Source: UBA7672 sp965279085 | GTDB lineage: Bacteria > Pseudomonadota > Alphaproteobacteria > Caulobacterales > Hyphomonadaceae | Direction of reading: 5' to 3' | NCBI GenBank assembly: GCA_965279085.1 | Contig: OZ257149.1 | Span: forward strand, 4,216,001 to 4,280,000 | Length of the DNA stretch: 64,000 nucleotides | Part shown: piece after piece, positions 51,265-59,752 of the stretch | Numbering within the stretch: position 1 is the first letter of the stretch | Layout of the letters: each line of letters opens with the position of its first letter | Notes under the pieces: generated by a model | Database searches by the model: none | Told to the model about the DNA's origin: nothing | The model's input: the letters and a program-made list of their open reading frames with translations, nothing else | Made by a program: the position numbers and the translations under genes

Positions 51265-51690
51265 ATGGCGGGCCAGCGAGGCCGCGACGTGCTGATAACG
51301 ATCAGCGATGGAGGCGAACCGGAAGCGTTCGTCGCCGTTGCCGGGATACGCGCGAGGACGATCAGCCTGAGCGCGGGGCTGATCGATGCGACGACGGCGC
51401 AGAGCCCGGAGGCGTGGCGCGAGCTGATCGCGGGCGCGGGAACGAAGCGCGCCGAGGTGGCCGGTAGCGGTGTGTTCAAGGACGCGGCTTCGGATGCACG
51501 GATACGGATGGCGTACTTCAATGGCGAGGCGGCGCGGTTCCGGCTGCTGATCCCGGACTTCGGGGTGCTGGCAGGACCATTCGCGATCAGCGAGCTGAGT
51601 TATGCGGGCGAGCACGATGGCGAGGCGACATTCGCCATCCGGTTGGCGTCGGCGGGCGTGGTCTCGTTCGAGACGGTTGGAGGGAGTTGA
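51265..51690 (+). CDS. GTA major tail protein (RcGTA g9-like)
   Basis: A 141-residue tail-tube protein. The sequence RDVLITISDGGEPEAFVAVA, GIRARTISLSAGLIDATTAQ and the beta-strand pattern up to IRLASAGVVSFETVGG are typical of phage tail-tube (TP901-1-type) proteins. AGAAGGAGAG precedes the ATG. It starts a run of six tail genes; the palindrome upstream belongs to the divergent ArsR gene. The frame is intact. Confidence 0.9.
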   Translation: MAGQRGRDVLITISDGGEPEAFVAVAGIRARTISLSAGLIDATTAQSPEAWRELIAGAGTKRAEVAGSGVFKDAASDARIRMAYFNGEAARFRLLIPDFGVLAGPFAISELSYAGEHDGEATFAIRLASAGVVSFETVGGS

Positions 51691-51698
51691 TCGTGGCA

Positions 51699-51998
51699 AT
51701 GGAAGATGAGGCCGCGAAGGCGGCCGGAGATGCGCTTGAGCAGGCGTTGCTGAAGGCGACGCGCGTCGTTGAGCTGGAGCTCGCGCGCATCGTGAAGGCG
51801 GGCGAGGACGATCTGGACAGGCTGGCGCGGAGGATCGCCGAGACGCTGGCGCGCATGGCGATCGATGGTGCGATGGGGCCCGCGCTGGATGGACAGGCAC
51901 CGGCTGCGAATTCTGGAAGCTCTGGCGTTCAGGGCTCGATCAATCAGGTCGCGGCCGCGATCGCGCGCGCCGCGCGCAGGGGCGCGAGGTTCTCGTGA
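51699..51998 (+). CDS. Short tape-measure-like protein (RcGTA g11-like)
   Basis: A protein of about 99 residues (TTG 51687 or GTG 51693 would add a few). It is helical (EQALLKATRVVELELARIVK, RLARRIAETLARMAIDGAMG) and ends SINQVAAAIARAARRGARFS. In RcGTA the tape measure g11 is about 220 residues and sets tail length; this one is half that, so tails would be very short if functional. It overlaps g9 if the early start is used, and its stop overlaps the start of g12. No g10-type chaperone lies between. Confidence 0.68.
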   Translation: MEDEAAKAAGDALEQALLKATRVVELELARIVKAGEDDLDRLARRIAETLARMAIDGAMGPALDGQAPAANSGSSGVQGSINQVAAAIARAARRGARFS

Positions 51999-52621
51999 GC
52001 GGATTTCATGAGGTGCGGTTGCCGCTGGCCTTGGCGGTTGGCGCCAGCGGCGGCCCCGAAAGGCTGACCGACATCGTGCGGCTTGCTTCGGGTGCGGAGA
52101 GCCGGAACGCGCGTTGGGCTGGGTCACGGCGGCGATGGGAAGTTGGTGGAGCGGCTATGCGCGCGGATCTGGCGCACGAGCTGATCGCTTTCTTCGAGGC
52201 GCGGCGTGGACGGATGTACGGGTTCCGGTTTCGCGATCCGGTGGACTGGAAGAGTTGTTCGCCTGGAGCAGCAATTTCTGCGGGAGACCAGACGCTGGGA
52301 GTCGGCGACGGCGAGACAACGGCGTTCCAGCTGATCAAGCGATACGAGAGCGGCGGGGCATGGATCGAGCGGAAGATCGCAAAACCGGTGGAGGACACGG
52401 TGGTTGTTGCGATCGACGGTCTGGGCGTTGAAGCAGTCGAGGTCGATCTCGTGACCGGCATTGTGATGCTCGATGATCCGCCGGCGGACGGCGCCGTGGT
52501 GACGGCGGGGTTCGCGTTCGATGTGCCGGTCCGGTTCGACATGGATCGGCTGGATGTCGCCCTTCTTGGGCAGGATGCGGTGCGCGTGTTGCGGGCGCCG
52601 CTGGTCGAGGTGGCTGGATAG
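51995..52621 (+). CDS. GTA distal-tail protein, DUF2460 (RcGTA g12-like)
   Basis: A 208-residue DUF2460 protein that in RcGTA caps the tail tube and connects to the baseplate. The motifs RRRWEVGGAAMRADLAHELI, FEARRGRMYGFRFRDPVDWK and VPVRFDMDRLDVALLGQDAV fit the family. It starts with GTG at 51995 overlapping the upstream stop (GTGA). The frame is intact. Confidence 0.9.
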   Translation: MSGFHEVRLPLALAVGASGGPERLTDIVRLASGAESRNARWAGSRRRWEVGGAAMRADLAHELIAFFEARRGRMYGFRFRDPVDWKSCSPGAAISAGDQTLGVGDGETTAFQLIKRYESGGAWIERKIAKPVEDTVVVAIDGLGVEAVEVDLVTGIVMLDDPPADGAVVTAGFAFDVPVRFDMDRLDVALLGQDAVRVLRAPLVEVAG

Positions 52622-52623
52622 CA

Positions 52624-53499
52624 ATGAGAGAAATCAGTGATGCTTTCGCCGCCAGGCTGGCGGCGGACGAGACGACGCTTTGCGTGTGCTGGAAGTTCAC
52701 GCGACGGGACGAAGTCGTGTTCGGGGCGACGGACCATGATGTGCCGCTTGCTTTCGATGAGGTGAGTTACGAGCCAGCGGCTGGACTGGAGTCGGTAACT
52801 TTCGAGAGTTCGGCGGGTTTGGTGCCGGGGCGGGCATCGGCCAGCGGCGCTCTGTCGCTCGATTTCATCACGGCGGCGGACGTCGATGCGGGGCTGTGGG
52901 ATGGCGCGCGGGTGGAGGTCTGGCGCGTTGACTGGCGCGCGCCGGAACATCGTGTGGCGGTCTGGTCAGGGCGGCTGTCCGAGATCACGCGATACGGTGA
53001 GGCGTTCTCGGCCGAACTGGTGAGCCTGAAGGCCGATTTCGAGAAGACGATCGGACGCGTCTACTCGCGGGCATGCGATGCGGATGTTGGCGATCCGCGA
53101 TGCGGCGTGGACCTGGGGGAAGCGGAGTTCCGGGGCGAAGGCGCCGTGAATGGCGTCACTGGGCCGAGGACCTTCATGGCTTCCGGGCTGGAGGCTTTCG
53201 ACAGTGGATGGTTCACGCACGGCACGTTGGTCTGGGAAACGGGTGCGAACGCAGCGGCGTCGGCGCGTGTGTTGCGGCATGCGAGCGACGGAATTGAGCT
53301 GGCGTCGGAGCCGAGGTTCTCGATTGGAGACGGCGACACGTTTGTCGTCACGGCGGGGTGCAACAAGAGTTTCGCAGCATGTCGCGCGAAGTTCGCGAAT
53401 GGAGTCAATTTCCGGGGCTTTCCCCACATGCCGGGGGCCGATGCGGTGCTCGTGGGTCCGGCGTCGGATCGTGCGAATGATGGCGGCAGGCGCGAATGA
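52624..53499 (+). CDS. GTA tail hub protein, DUF2163 (RcGTA g13-like)
   Basis: A 291-residue DUF2163 protein. The N-terminus has TLCVCWKFTRRDEVVFGATD-type sequence; four conserved cysteines remain near the end of the domain (SRACDADVGDPRCGVDL and GCNKSFAACRAKFANG), the set that coordinates an iron-sulfur cluster in the RcGTA hub. The C-terminal VNFRGFPHMPG is also conserved. It is intact and overlaps the next gene by four bases. Two bases separate it from g12. Confidence 0.92.
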   Translation: MREISDAFAARLAADETTLCVCWKFTRRDEVVFGATDHDVPLAFDEVSYEPAAGLESVTFESSAGLVPGRASASGALSLDFITAADVDAGLWDGARVEVWRVDWRAPEHRVAVWSGRLSEITRYGEAFSAELVSLKADFEKTIGRVYSRACDADVGDPRCGVDLGEAEFRGEGAVNGVTGPRTFMASGLEAFDSGWFTHGTLVWETGANAAASARVLRHASDGIELASEPRFSIGDGDTFVVTAGCNKSFAACRAKFANGVNFRGFPHMPGADAVLVGPASDRANDGGRRE

Positions 53500-53936
53500 G
53501 TGAGCTATCGCGGGTGGCCATCGTCGCGGGGGCGCGGCGATGGCTGGGAACACCGTACAGACATCAGGCCAGCCTGATGGGCATAGGCGCAGATTGCCTT
53601 GGACTGGTGCGCGGCGTCTGGCGTGGCGTGATTGGTGACGAGCCTGAGGCGCCGCCGGGATACACGCCTGATTGGGCAGAGGTGCTGGGCCAAGAGACGT
53701 TGCTCGATGCGGCTCGACGTCACTTGCGCGAGCTCGCGATCGGCGAGGCGCGGCCTGGCGACGTGCTGCTGTTTCGCATGGGTCTCGGTTCGCCAGCGAA
53801 GCATGCGGCGGTCGTCTCGGGCGAAGACAGGATCATTCATGCGTATTGGGGTCGCGCTGTTTGCGAGACGCGGTTGGTCCCTTGGTGGCGGCGGCGGATC
53901 GCTGCTGCGTTTCGGTTTCCGGGAGTTGAGGACTGA
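53496..53936 (+). CDS. GTA NlpC/P60 peptidoglycan peptidase (RcGTA g14-like)
   Basis: A 146-residue cysteine peptidase that cuts peptidoglycan for DNA entry. The catalytic Cys is in GADCLGLVRG (about residue 34), the His in AKHAAVVSG (about 107) and the third residue in IIHAYWG. The start WLGTPYRHQAS is typical for the family. The frame is intact; it overlaps g13 by four bases, and the ATG of g15 overlaps its stop. Confidence 0.92.
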   Translation: MSELSRVAIVAGARRWLGTPYRHQASLMGIGADCLGLVRGVWRGVIGDEPEAPPGYTPDWAEVLGQETLLDAARRHLRELAIGEARPGDVLLFRMGLGSPAKHAAVVSGEDRIIHAYWGRAVCETRLVPWWRRRIAAAFRFPGVED

Positions 53937-54727
53937 TGGCTGAACTGGTGTTGGGGAAAGCGGGAGCGGCGATCGGATCGCTGCTGCCGAAGGAATTGTC
54001 GTTTCTTGGCGGCGCCATCGGGCGGATGGCTGGAGCCGCGATAGATGGGCGTTTCCTCTCACCGCCGGTCGAGGGGCCGCGGGTGAAAGACTTCCATCTC
54101 ACCGAGGGGCGCGAAGGCGCGGGCATTCCTGTTGTTTATGGGCGATGCCGGGTTGGCGCGCAGCTGATCTGGGCGGCGAACTTCAAGGAACGGCGCGAGG
54201 TCGAGAGCGGCAAGGGTGGGCCGCGCGTGGCGGATTATTCCTACACGTTGAGCTTTGCCGTGGCGCTGTGCGAGGGCGAGATAGCGCGCGTGTCGCGGTG
54301 CTGGGCGAATGGGGAGCCGTTCGATCTTTCGAGGGTGACCTGGCGGCTCTATCGCGGGACGGAGGAACAGGCGCCTGATCCGTTGATCGAGGCCGTTGAG
54401 GGCGCAGAAGCAGCGCCGGCTTATCGCGGTGTTGCGTTCATCGTGTTCGAGGATCTGGCGGTCGATGCGTTTGGCGCCCGGATGCCGCAGCTGTCGTTCG
54501 AGATTGTGCGGCCGGCAGGAGGTGGCGAGGATCGGCTCGAGGCCGTCGCGCGTGCGGTAAACATGATCCCCGGCTCGGGCGAGTTTGCGCTAGCGACCGA
54601 GATTGTGCGGCGGCGGACAGGGCCGGGGCGTGAGATCGCGGAAAACCTGCACGGCGCGGAGGCGTCAGCGATTTCGAGGCTTCGCTGGATCAGCTCGAGG
54701 CGGAGCTTCCAAATGTGTCGCGCGTGA
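53936..54727 (+). pseudogene. GTA g15 (tail fibre/host-specificity protein), N-terminal fragment
   Basis: Positions 53936-54727 encode the first 250 or so residues of the large RcGTA g15-like (megatron) tail-tip protein. It starts MAELVLGKAGAAIGSLLPKE and holds VKDFHLTEGREGAGIPVVYG and YSYTLSFAVALCEGEIARV. At about 54665-54675 the reading shifts: after the codons for ENLHGAEAS the real continuation (DFEASLDQLEAELPNVSRVN) is in the -1 frame, consistent with one missing base. The remaining residues of this frame up to 54727 are junk. No slippery heptamer is seen. The next fragment begins effectively near 54670. Confidence 0.85.
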
Positions 54728-56865
54728 ACCTGGTGGTGGCGTGGTTCGGAAGCGACCTGCGCTGTGGCGAATGCGAGATCCGGCCGGGTGTCGAGACGGC
54801 GAGCAAGACGACGGTTCCGATAGCGTGGAGCGTTGCGGGCGTTGAGCGAGGCGATGCCTATGTGGTCTCGCAGACGGAGGGGCGTCCGAACTATGGCGGG
54901 ACGCCATCGGATGAGAGCGTGCGTCAGGCGATCGCGTCGCTGAAGGCGCGCGGGTATCATGTGACGCTCTACCCGTTCCTGCTGATGGATATTCCGGCGG
55001 GCAATGGCCTGCCCGATCCTCATGGCGGCGAGGAACAGGCTGCCTTTCCCTGGCGAGGCAGGATCACAACCGTTGTGGGGGACGTTGAAGCGCAGGTGGC
55101 TGCGTTCTTCACGGCGTACGGGGCGTTCGTGCTGCACTATGCAGAGATAGCTGGTGAGGGGGGCGCGGACGGCGTGCTTATCGGCTCCGAGCTTGTTGGA
55201 CTGACACGCGCGGAGGCGGGCGGCGCGTATCCGGCAGTCGAGGCGTTGCGTGAGCTGGCCGGTGATGTGCGGGAGATCGTGGGGCCGGGTGTCGAGGTCA
55301 GCTATGCGGCCGACTGGACGGAGTATGGCGCGCATGTGGTGGGCGACGATGTCCGCTTTCCTCTGGATGCGCTGTGGGCGGATGAGGCGATCAGTTGTGT
55401 CGGGCTGGACTGGTATCCGCCGATGGGGGACTGGCGGGATGGGGAGGATCACGCCGATGCCGCGTTCGGCGATGGCCGGTCGCGTGACTATTTCGCGGCC
55501 AACATTGCGGGTGGCGAGGCCTTCGATTGGTCGTACGCGGATGGCGACGCGCGGATGGCGCAGGCGCGTGCGCCGATAGTCGATGGAGCTTATGGCGAGC
55601 CGTGGGTGTTCCGGCAGAAGGATGTCGCGAGCTGGTGGTTGCATGAGCATCACCCGCGAGTGGGCGATGTCAGATCGCCTACGCCGACAAGCTGGGCGCC
55701 GGGCATGAAGCCTGTGCGGTTTGTCGAGATGGGATGCCCGGCGGTCGACAAGGGAGCGAACCAGCCGAACGTGTTCTACGATCCGAAGAGTTCGGAGAGC
55801 GCGCTACCGCATTTTTCCGATGGATCGCGGGACGATCTGATCCAGCGCCGGGCGATCGAGGCGTTTCATGCGCATTGGAGCGATGACGCGAACAATCCGG
55901 CGTCCAGCGTTTATTCGGGTCGGATGGTTCCGGACGATGGCGTGGGTCTCTGGGCATGGGATGCGCGGCCGTATCCCGCATTTCCAGCGCTGGGAGACGT
56001 CTGGAGCGACGCCGGCAACTGGCGGCTGGGGCATTGGCTGAACGGGCGTGTGGGGTTGGCGCTGTTGCAGCACGTGGTCGGCGATGTGGCGGCGCGGACT
56101 GGCGCTCAGATCGATGTCTCCGGTCTGGACGGCCTGGTGTCGGGCTATCGGTTCGATGGGCCGGCGAGTGCGCGGGCGGTGCTGGAGCCGCTGATGGCGG
56201 CGTATGGCTTTGACGTTGCGGAGCGCGCCAACAAGATCGCTTTCCGGATGCGGGGTTCGGATCGCGTGAATGTCGACACCGGGCGACTCGTTGAGGAAGA
56301 GGGCCCCGGATTCGCGATCACGCGTGCGGGTCTGGAGGGATCGCAAGCGAGGATCCGACTGCGGTTCATAGACGCCGAGAGTGAGCACCAGCCTGGGGTC
56401 GTGGTGTCGGTCGGCGAGGCTGACGCGGAAGTGGTCAATGTTGAAGCAGCCGTCGTGATGGATCGGGAGCAGGCGCAACGTTGCGCAGACGCGATAGCCG
56501 AACATGTCGATCTGCAGTGCGAGAGCGCACGGTTTGCGATGGCTGCTGACGGCGCCGTCATCGAAACAGGCGATGTTGTCGCGATCGATGGTGCGGCGTG
56601 GCGGGTGATCGAGGTTTCGGATGGCAAGGTGATTGCGTTCGAAGCGGTGCGAGCGGGTGAGGCGATTGAGTTGTCTGCGGCGCAAGCCGAGTCTTCCGCG
56701 CCGCCGACGCCTGCTGCCGGGATTGAGCCTGATGCTGTGGTCGTGGATGCGCCGCCGCTGCCGGGGCAGGAAGACGATCTGCGTCCGATCGGCTTCGCGT
56801 TTGCGGAGCCATGGGTTGGCGCGGTGATCTTTTGTGCCGGGGGCGGATGCAACGCAACTCACTGA
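54715..56865 (+). pseudogene. GTA g15, middle fragment (TIM-barrel-like and tail domains)
   Basis: This frame carries the central 700 residues of g15; coding likeness begins at about 54670, before the first available start codon at 54715. It holds the GTA TIM-barrel-like domain (ARGYHVTLYPFLLMDIPAGN, DGVLIGSELVGLTR, VSYAADWTEYGAH, ISCVGLDWYPPMG) and then the tail-associated domain (DVAARTGAQIDVSGLDG, GPASARAVLEPLMAAYGFDV). At about 56838-56842 a run of five G bases throws the frame: without one G the reading continues AGADATQLTERGRIERPC in the next fragment. So a one-base insertion in a homopolymer is likely, either real or a sequencing error. Confidence 0.85.
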
Positions 56866-57643
56866 GCGTGGGCGGATCGAGCGGCCGTGCGCGATGGGAC
56901 GGCTGATCAGTGCGCTGTATCCGCATGTGTCTGGTCGCTGGCAGGAGACCGCAGTCTGGGTGCGCGTGTCTGGTCCGGCAATTCAGGCGCGCAGCGAGGC
57001 GGCGGTGCTGAACGGCGCGAATGCGGCGCTGGTGGAGACCGAGGCAGGCTGGGAGATGATCCAGTTCGTCGGTGCGGAGCTGGTGGATGTCGATACGTAT
57101 AAGCTGACGACTCTGCTCCGGGGCCAGCAGGGTTCCGACGACGCGATGGCGGCTGGTGCGCCGGCGGGAGTGCGGATCGTATTTCTTACCGGGGCCGAGC
57201 AGCGCCTTGATATCGCCGATTGGGAACGAGGGCTGGAGCTTGCCTGGCGCGCATCGAACGTCCGGACGGATGAGATATCCTGGGACGCCCTGCAGAGCAT
57301 TGCCGGATGGGCCAGCCGGCCATGGTGGCCCGCGCACCTGACGGCAACCCGGGATGGCGGCGATCTGATACTGGCGTGGGTTCGGCGGGCACGAAAAGGA
57401 GGCGATCCCTGGGTGGCCGGGGAGCTGCGTCACGAATGGCCCGAATTGTACCGCGTGAGAATCACGGGCGGGGTTTCTGCCCGGGAGTGGGATGCCGGGG
57501 AGCCTTCCAAGGTTTATTCCGCAACCGATCAGGCCACGGACTTTCCGGCCGGCGGGCTGGCCACCGTAGAGGTGGCGCAATTGGGCGCGGATGGTGAACC
57601 GGGGGCGTGGACCGGGCTGGAACTGACGATTCCCGCACCGTGA
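56834..57643 (+). pseudogene. GTA g15, C-terminal fragment
   Basis: The last 260 residues of g15: ATQLTERGRIERPCAMGRLI, then SGRWQETAVWVRVSG, GWEMIQFVGAELVDVDTYKL and TTLLRGQQGSDDAMAAGAPA, ending GLELTIPAP. It joins the middle fragment if one G near 56840 is removed. With the first shift at about 54670 corrected as well, g15 would be about 1230 residues, close to RcGTA g15. The gene ends 106 bases before the DnaJ-type gene. Confidence 0.85.
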
Positions 57644-57748
57644 CACAGAGGATAGTGGCGTTTCGCCTCAATATCCCCATCTTCCGGCTTGTCTTGGGTG
57701 GGCGACAAGCCCCACGCTAGGGTGATTACACAAACCAAGGGTCGGCAA

Positions 57749-58645
57749 TTGAGCTGGGATCCCTACGCCGCGCTGGGCGTGCCCAAATCGTCCAGCGAAG
57801 AGGACATAAGGAAAGCCTACCGCAAGCTCGCCAAGGAGCTGCACCCGGACGTGCGTCCGAATGACAAGGCGAGCGAGGAGCGGTTCAAGCGCGTCACGGC
57901 CGCGTTCAATCTGCTGACCGATTCCGCGCTGCGCGCGCGATTCGACCGCGGTGAGATCGACGCCGAAGGAAACGAGCGTCCGCAATTCCAACCTGGCGGG
58001 TTTGGCGGCTTCGCAGGGGCCGGAGCCGGAGCGCGCGCGCGTGGAGGCGGTGGCCGGGCCGATGTGTTCGAGGATCTGTTCGACGGGCTGTTCAGCCGGG
58101 GTGGCGGCCAGCGTGGGTTTGGCCAGCAGCGCGGCGAGGATGTGCGCTATCGGATGGAGGTGGATTTTCTCGATGCGGTAAACGGCGGGCGACGTCGCGT
58201 GACGATGTCGGATGGCCGCTCGCTCGATCTTGCGATCCCGGCTGGACTGACCTCCGGACAGACATTGCGACTCAAGGGACAGGGTCTGCCCGGTGTAGGC
58301 GGCGGGCCGGCGGGCGATGCGCTGGTCGAGATCACCGTTGGCAGTCATCCGGCATTCAAGCGCGAGAACGATGACATCCGCATGGAGTTGCGCATCTCGC
58401 TGGCGGAGGCGGTGGAGGGTGGAAAGACGCCGGTGCATACGCCTTCGGGCGTTGTGACACTGTCGATTCCGCAGGGTTCCAACTCAGGCGACCTGCTCAA
58501 GCTGCGAGGCAAGGGCGTGCAGACGCGGCCCACGCCGGGCGATCTCATTGTCCGTCTCATGATCGTGCTGCCGCGCAAGGACGATCCCGAGTTGAAGGAA
58601 TTCGTCAAAAACTGGGCAGGCCGGAAGGCCGACATCCAGCGATGA
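57749..58645 (+). CDS. DnaJ/CbpA-type J-domain chaperone
   Basis: A 298-residue protein. It starts with TTG at 57749 (AAGGG at good spacing), giving MSWDPYAALGV; upstream starts are not family-like. The J domain ends in the required HPD (AKELHPDV, about residue 32). A Gly/Arg-rich linker follows (FQPGGFGGFAGAGAGARA), then two C-terminal beta domains (RYRMEVDFLDAVNGGRRRVT, KTPVHTPSGVVTLSIPQGSN), with no zinc-finger region, as in CbpA. It is the first ordinary gene beyond the GTA tail cluster. Confidence 0.92.
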   Translation: MSWDPYAALGVPKSSSEEDIRKAYRKLAKELHPDVRPNDKASEERFKRVTAAFNLLTDSALRARFDRGEIDAEGNERPQFQPGGFGGFAGAGAGARARGGGGRADVFEDLFDGLFSRGGGQRGFGQQRGEDVRYRMEVDFLDAVNGGRRRVTMSDGRSLDLAIPAGLTSGQTLRLKGQGLPGVGGGPAGDALVEITVGSHPAFKRENDDIRMELRISLAEAVEGGKTPVHTPSGVVTLSIPQGSNSGDLLKLRGKGVQTRPTPGDLIVRLMIVLPRKDDPELKEFVKNWAGRKADIQR

Positions 58646-58746
58646 ATTGCCTGCCAAATCACAAAAAGCAGCTGGAACTGCTGGATTTAACCATCACGAC
58701 TGCGCGTTCAGACGGGGTTCACGGTCGAGGCCGTAAACACTCACCC

Positions 58747-59061
58747 ATGCTTCGGCGAATTCTCATACCGGCCATGGCCGCCCTCCTGATCGCAACGCCT
58801 GCATTGGCGCAGCGCGGAGACCGCTTCCCGCAATCGCAGTGGGACAACTCCCGCGAAGGTCGCGAGGACCGCGAACCCGAGCGTGAGCGCGAGGTTTCGC
58901 TCAACTCGGTGCGCCGCGAGATCCAGTCGCGTTATGGCGGCGAGATGCTGGATGCCCAGAAGATGGGGAACCACTATATCATCTCCTGGATTACCAAAGA
59001 CGGTCGGCGACTCACCATCGAGGTGGACGCAACCAACGGCCGCATTCTGTCCACGCGCTGA
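58747..59061 (+). CDS. Exported PepSY-like small protein
   Basis: A 104-residue protein with a Sec signal (ILIPAMAALLIATPALA). An Arg/Glu-rich region precedes a PepSY-type fold (VRREIQSRYGGEMLDAQKMG then HYIISWITKDGRRLTIEVDA). PepSY domains bind or inhibit peptidases or signal periplasmic conditions. It is followed ten bases later by a response regulator and then a histidine kinase, so it may report to that system. Confidence 0.82.
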   Translation: MLRRILIPAMAALLIATPALAQRGDRFPQSQWDNSREGREDREPEREREVSLNSVRREIQSRYGGEMLDAQKMGNHYIISWITKDGRRLTIEVDATNGRILSTR

Positions 59062-59070
59062 AAGATCACC

Positions 59071-59751
59071 ATGCGAGTTCTAGTCGTCGAAGACGATCCC
59101 GATCTGGGCCGCCAGCTTACTGAAGCGCTGACGCAGGCCGGCTATGCCGTCGACCTGGCGCCGGACGGCGAGGAAGGACACTTCCTCGGCGACACCGAGC
59201 CGTATGACGCGGCTGTGCTCGATCTCGGCTTGCCGAAACTGGATGGCGTGCGCGTGCTGGAGAAGTGGCGCAACGCCGGCAAGGACATGCCGGTGCTGAT
59301 CCTGACGGCGCGCGATCGCTGGAGCGAGAAAGTCGCCGGGTTCGACGCCGGCGCAGACGACTATCTGACCAAGCCGTTCGTGACCGAGGAATTGCTGGCG
59401 CGTCTGCGGGCGCTGATGCGCCGCGCGGCTGGGCATGCTTCGGCGGCGCTGGAGTGCGGCGACTTGCGGGTCGATACGCGCGCGGCGCGGGCGTCGGTCA
59501 ACGGCGAGCCGATCAAACTGACGGCGCACGAATATCGCGTGCTGAGCTACATGATGCACCATCAGGGGCGCGTTGTTCCGCGGACCGAGTTGGTCGAGCA
59601 CATCTACGACCAGGACTTCGACCGCGATTCGAACACCATCGAAGTGTTTGTCGGCCGCCTGCGCCGCAAGATCGGGTCTAACCGCATCCTGACGGAGCGC
59701 GGACTTGGGTATAGGCTGATCGACCCAAAGGCCGAGAAGATCGTCGAATAG
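59071..59751 (+). CDS. OmpR/PhoP-family response regulator
   Basis: A 226-residue regulator. The receiver has VVEDDPDLG, phosphoacceptor Asp in AAVLDLGLPKLDG, LTARD and LTKPF. The DNA-binding winged helix ends with IEVFVGRLRRKIGSNRILTE and RGLGYRL. It is one base apart from the kinase gene and likely pairs with it. The regulon is unknown; PhoP/QseB-type systems often answer to envelope stress, and PepSY upstream agrees with that. Confidence 0.93.
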   Translation: MRVLVVEDDPDLGRQLTEALTQAGYAVDLAPDGEEGHFLGDTEPYDAAVLDLGLPKLDGVRVLEKWRNAGKDMPVLILTARDRWSEKVAGFDAGADDYLTKPFVTEELLARLRALMRRAAGHASAALECGDLRVDTRAARASVNGEPIKLTAHEYRVLSYMMHHQGRVVPRTELVEHIYDQDFDRDSNTIEVFVGRLRRKIGSNRILTERGLGYRLIDPKAEKIVE

Positions 59752-59752
59752 C

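Noticed and set aside
51680..51705. Programmed frameshift between g9 and the g11-like gene, as in tail-chaperone pairs
   Set aside because: The overlap is a simple stop/start overlap with no slippery heptamer, and no chaperone-like sequence lies in either frame.
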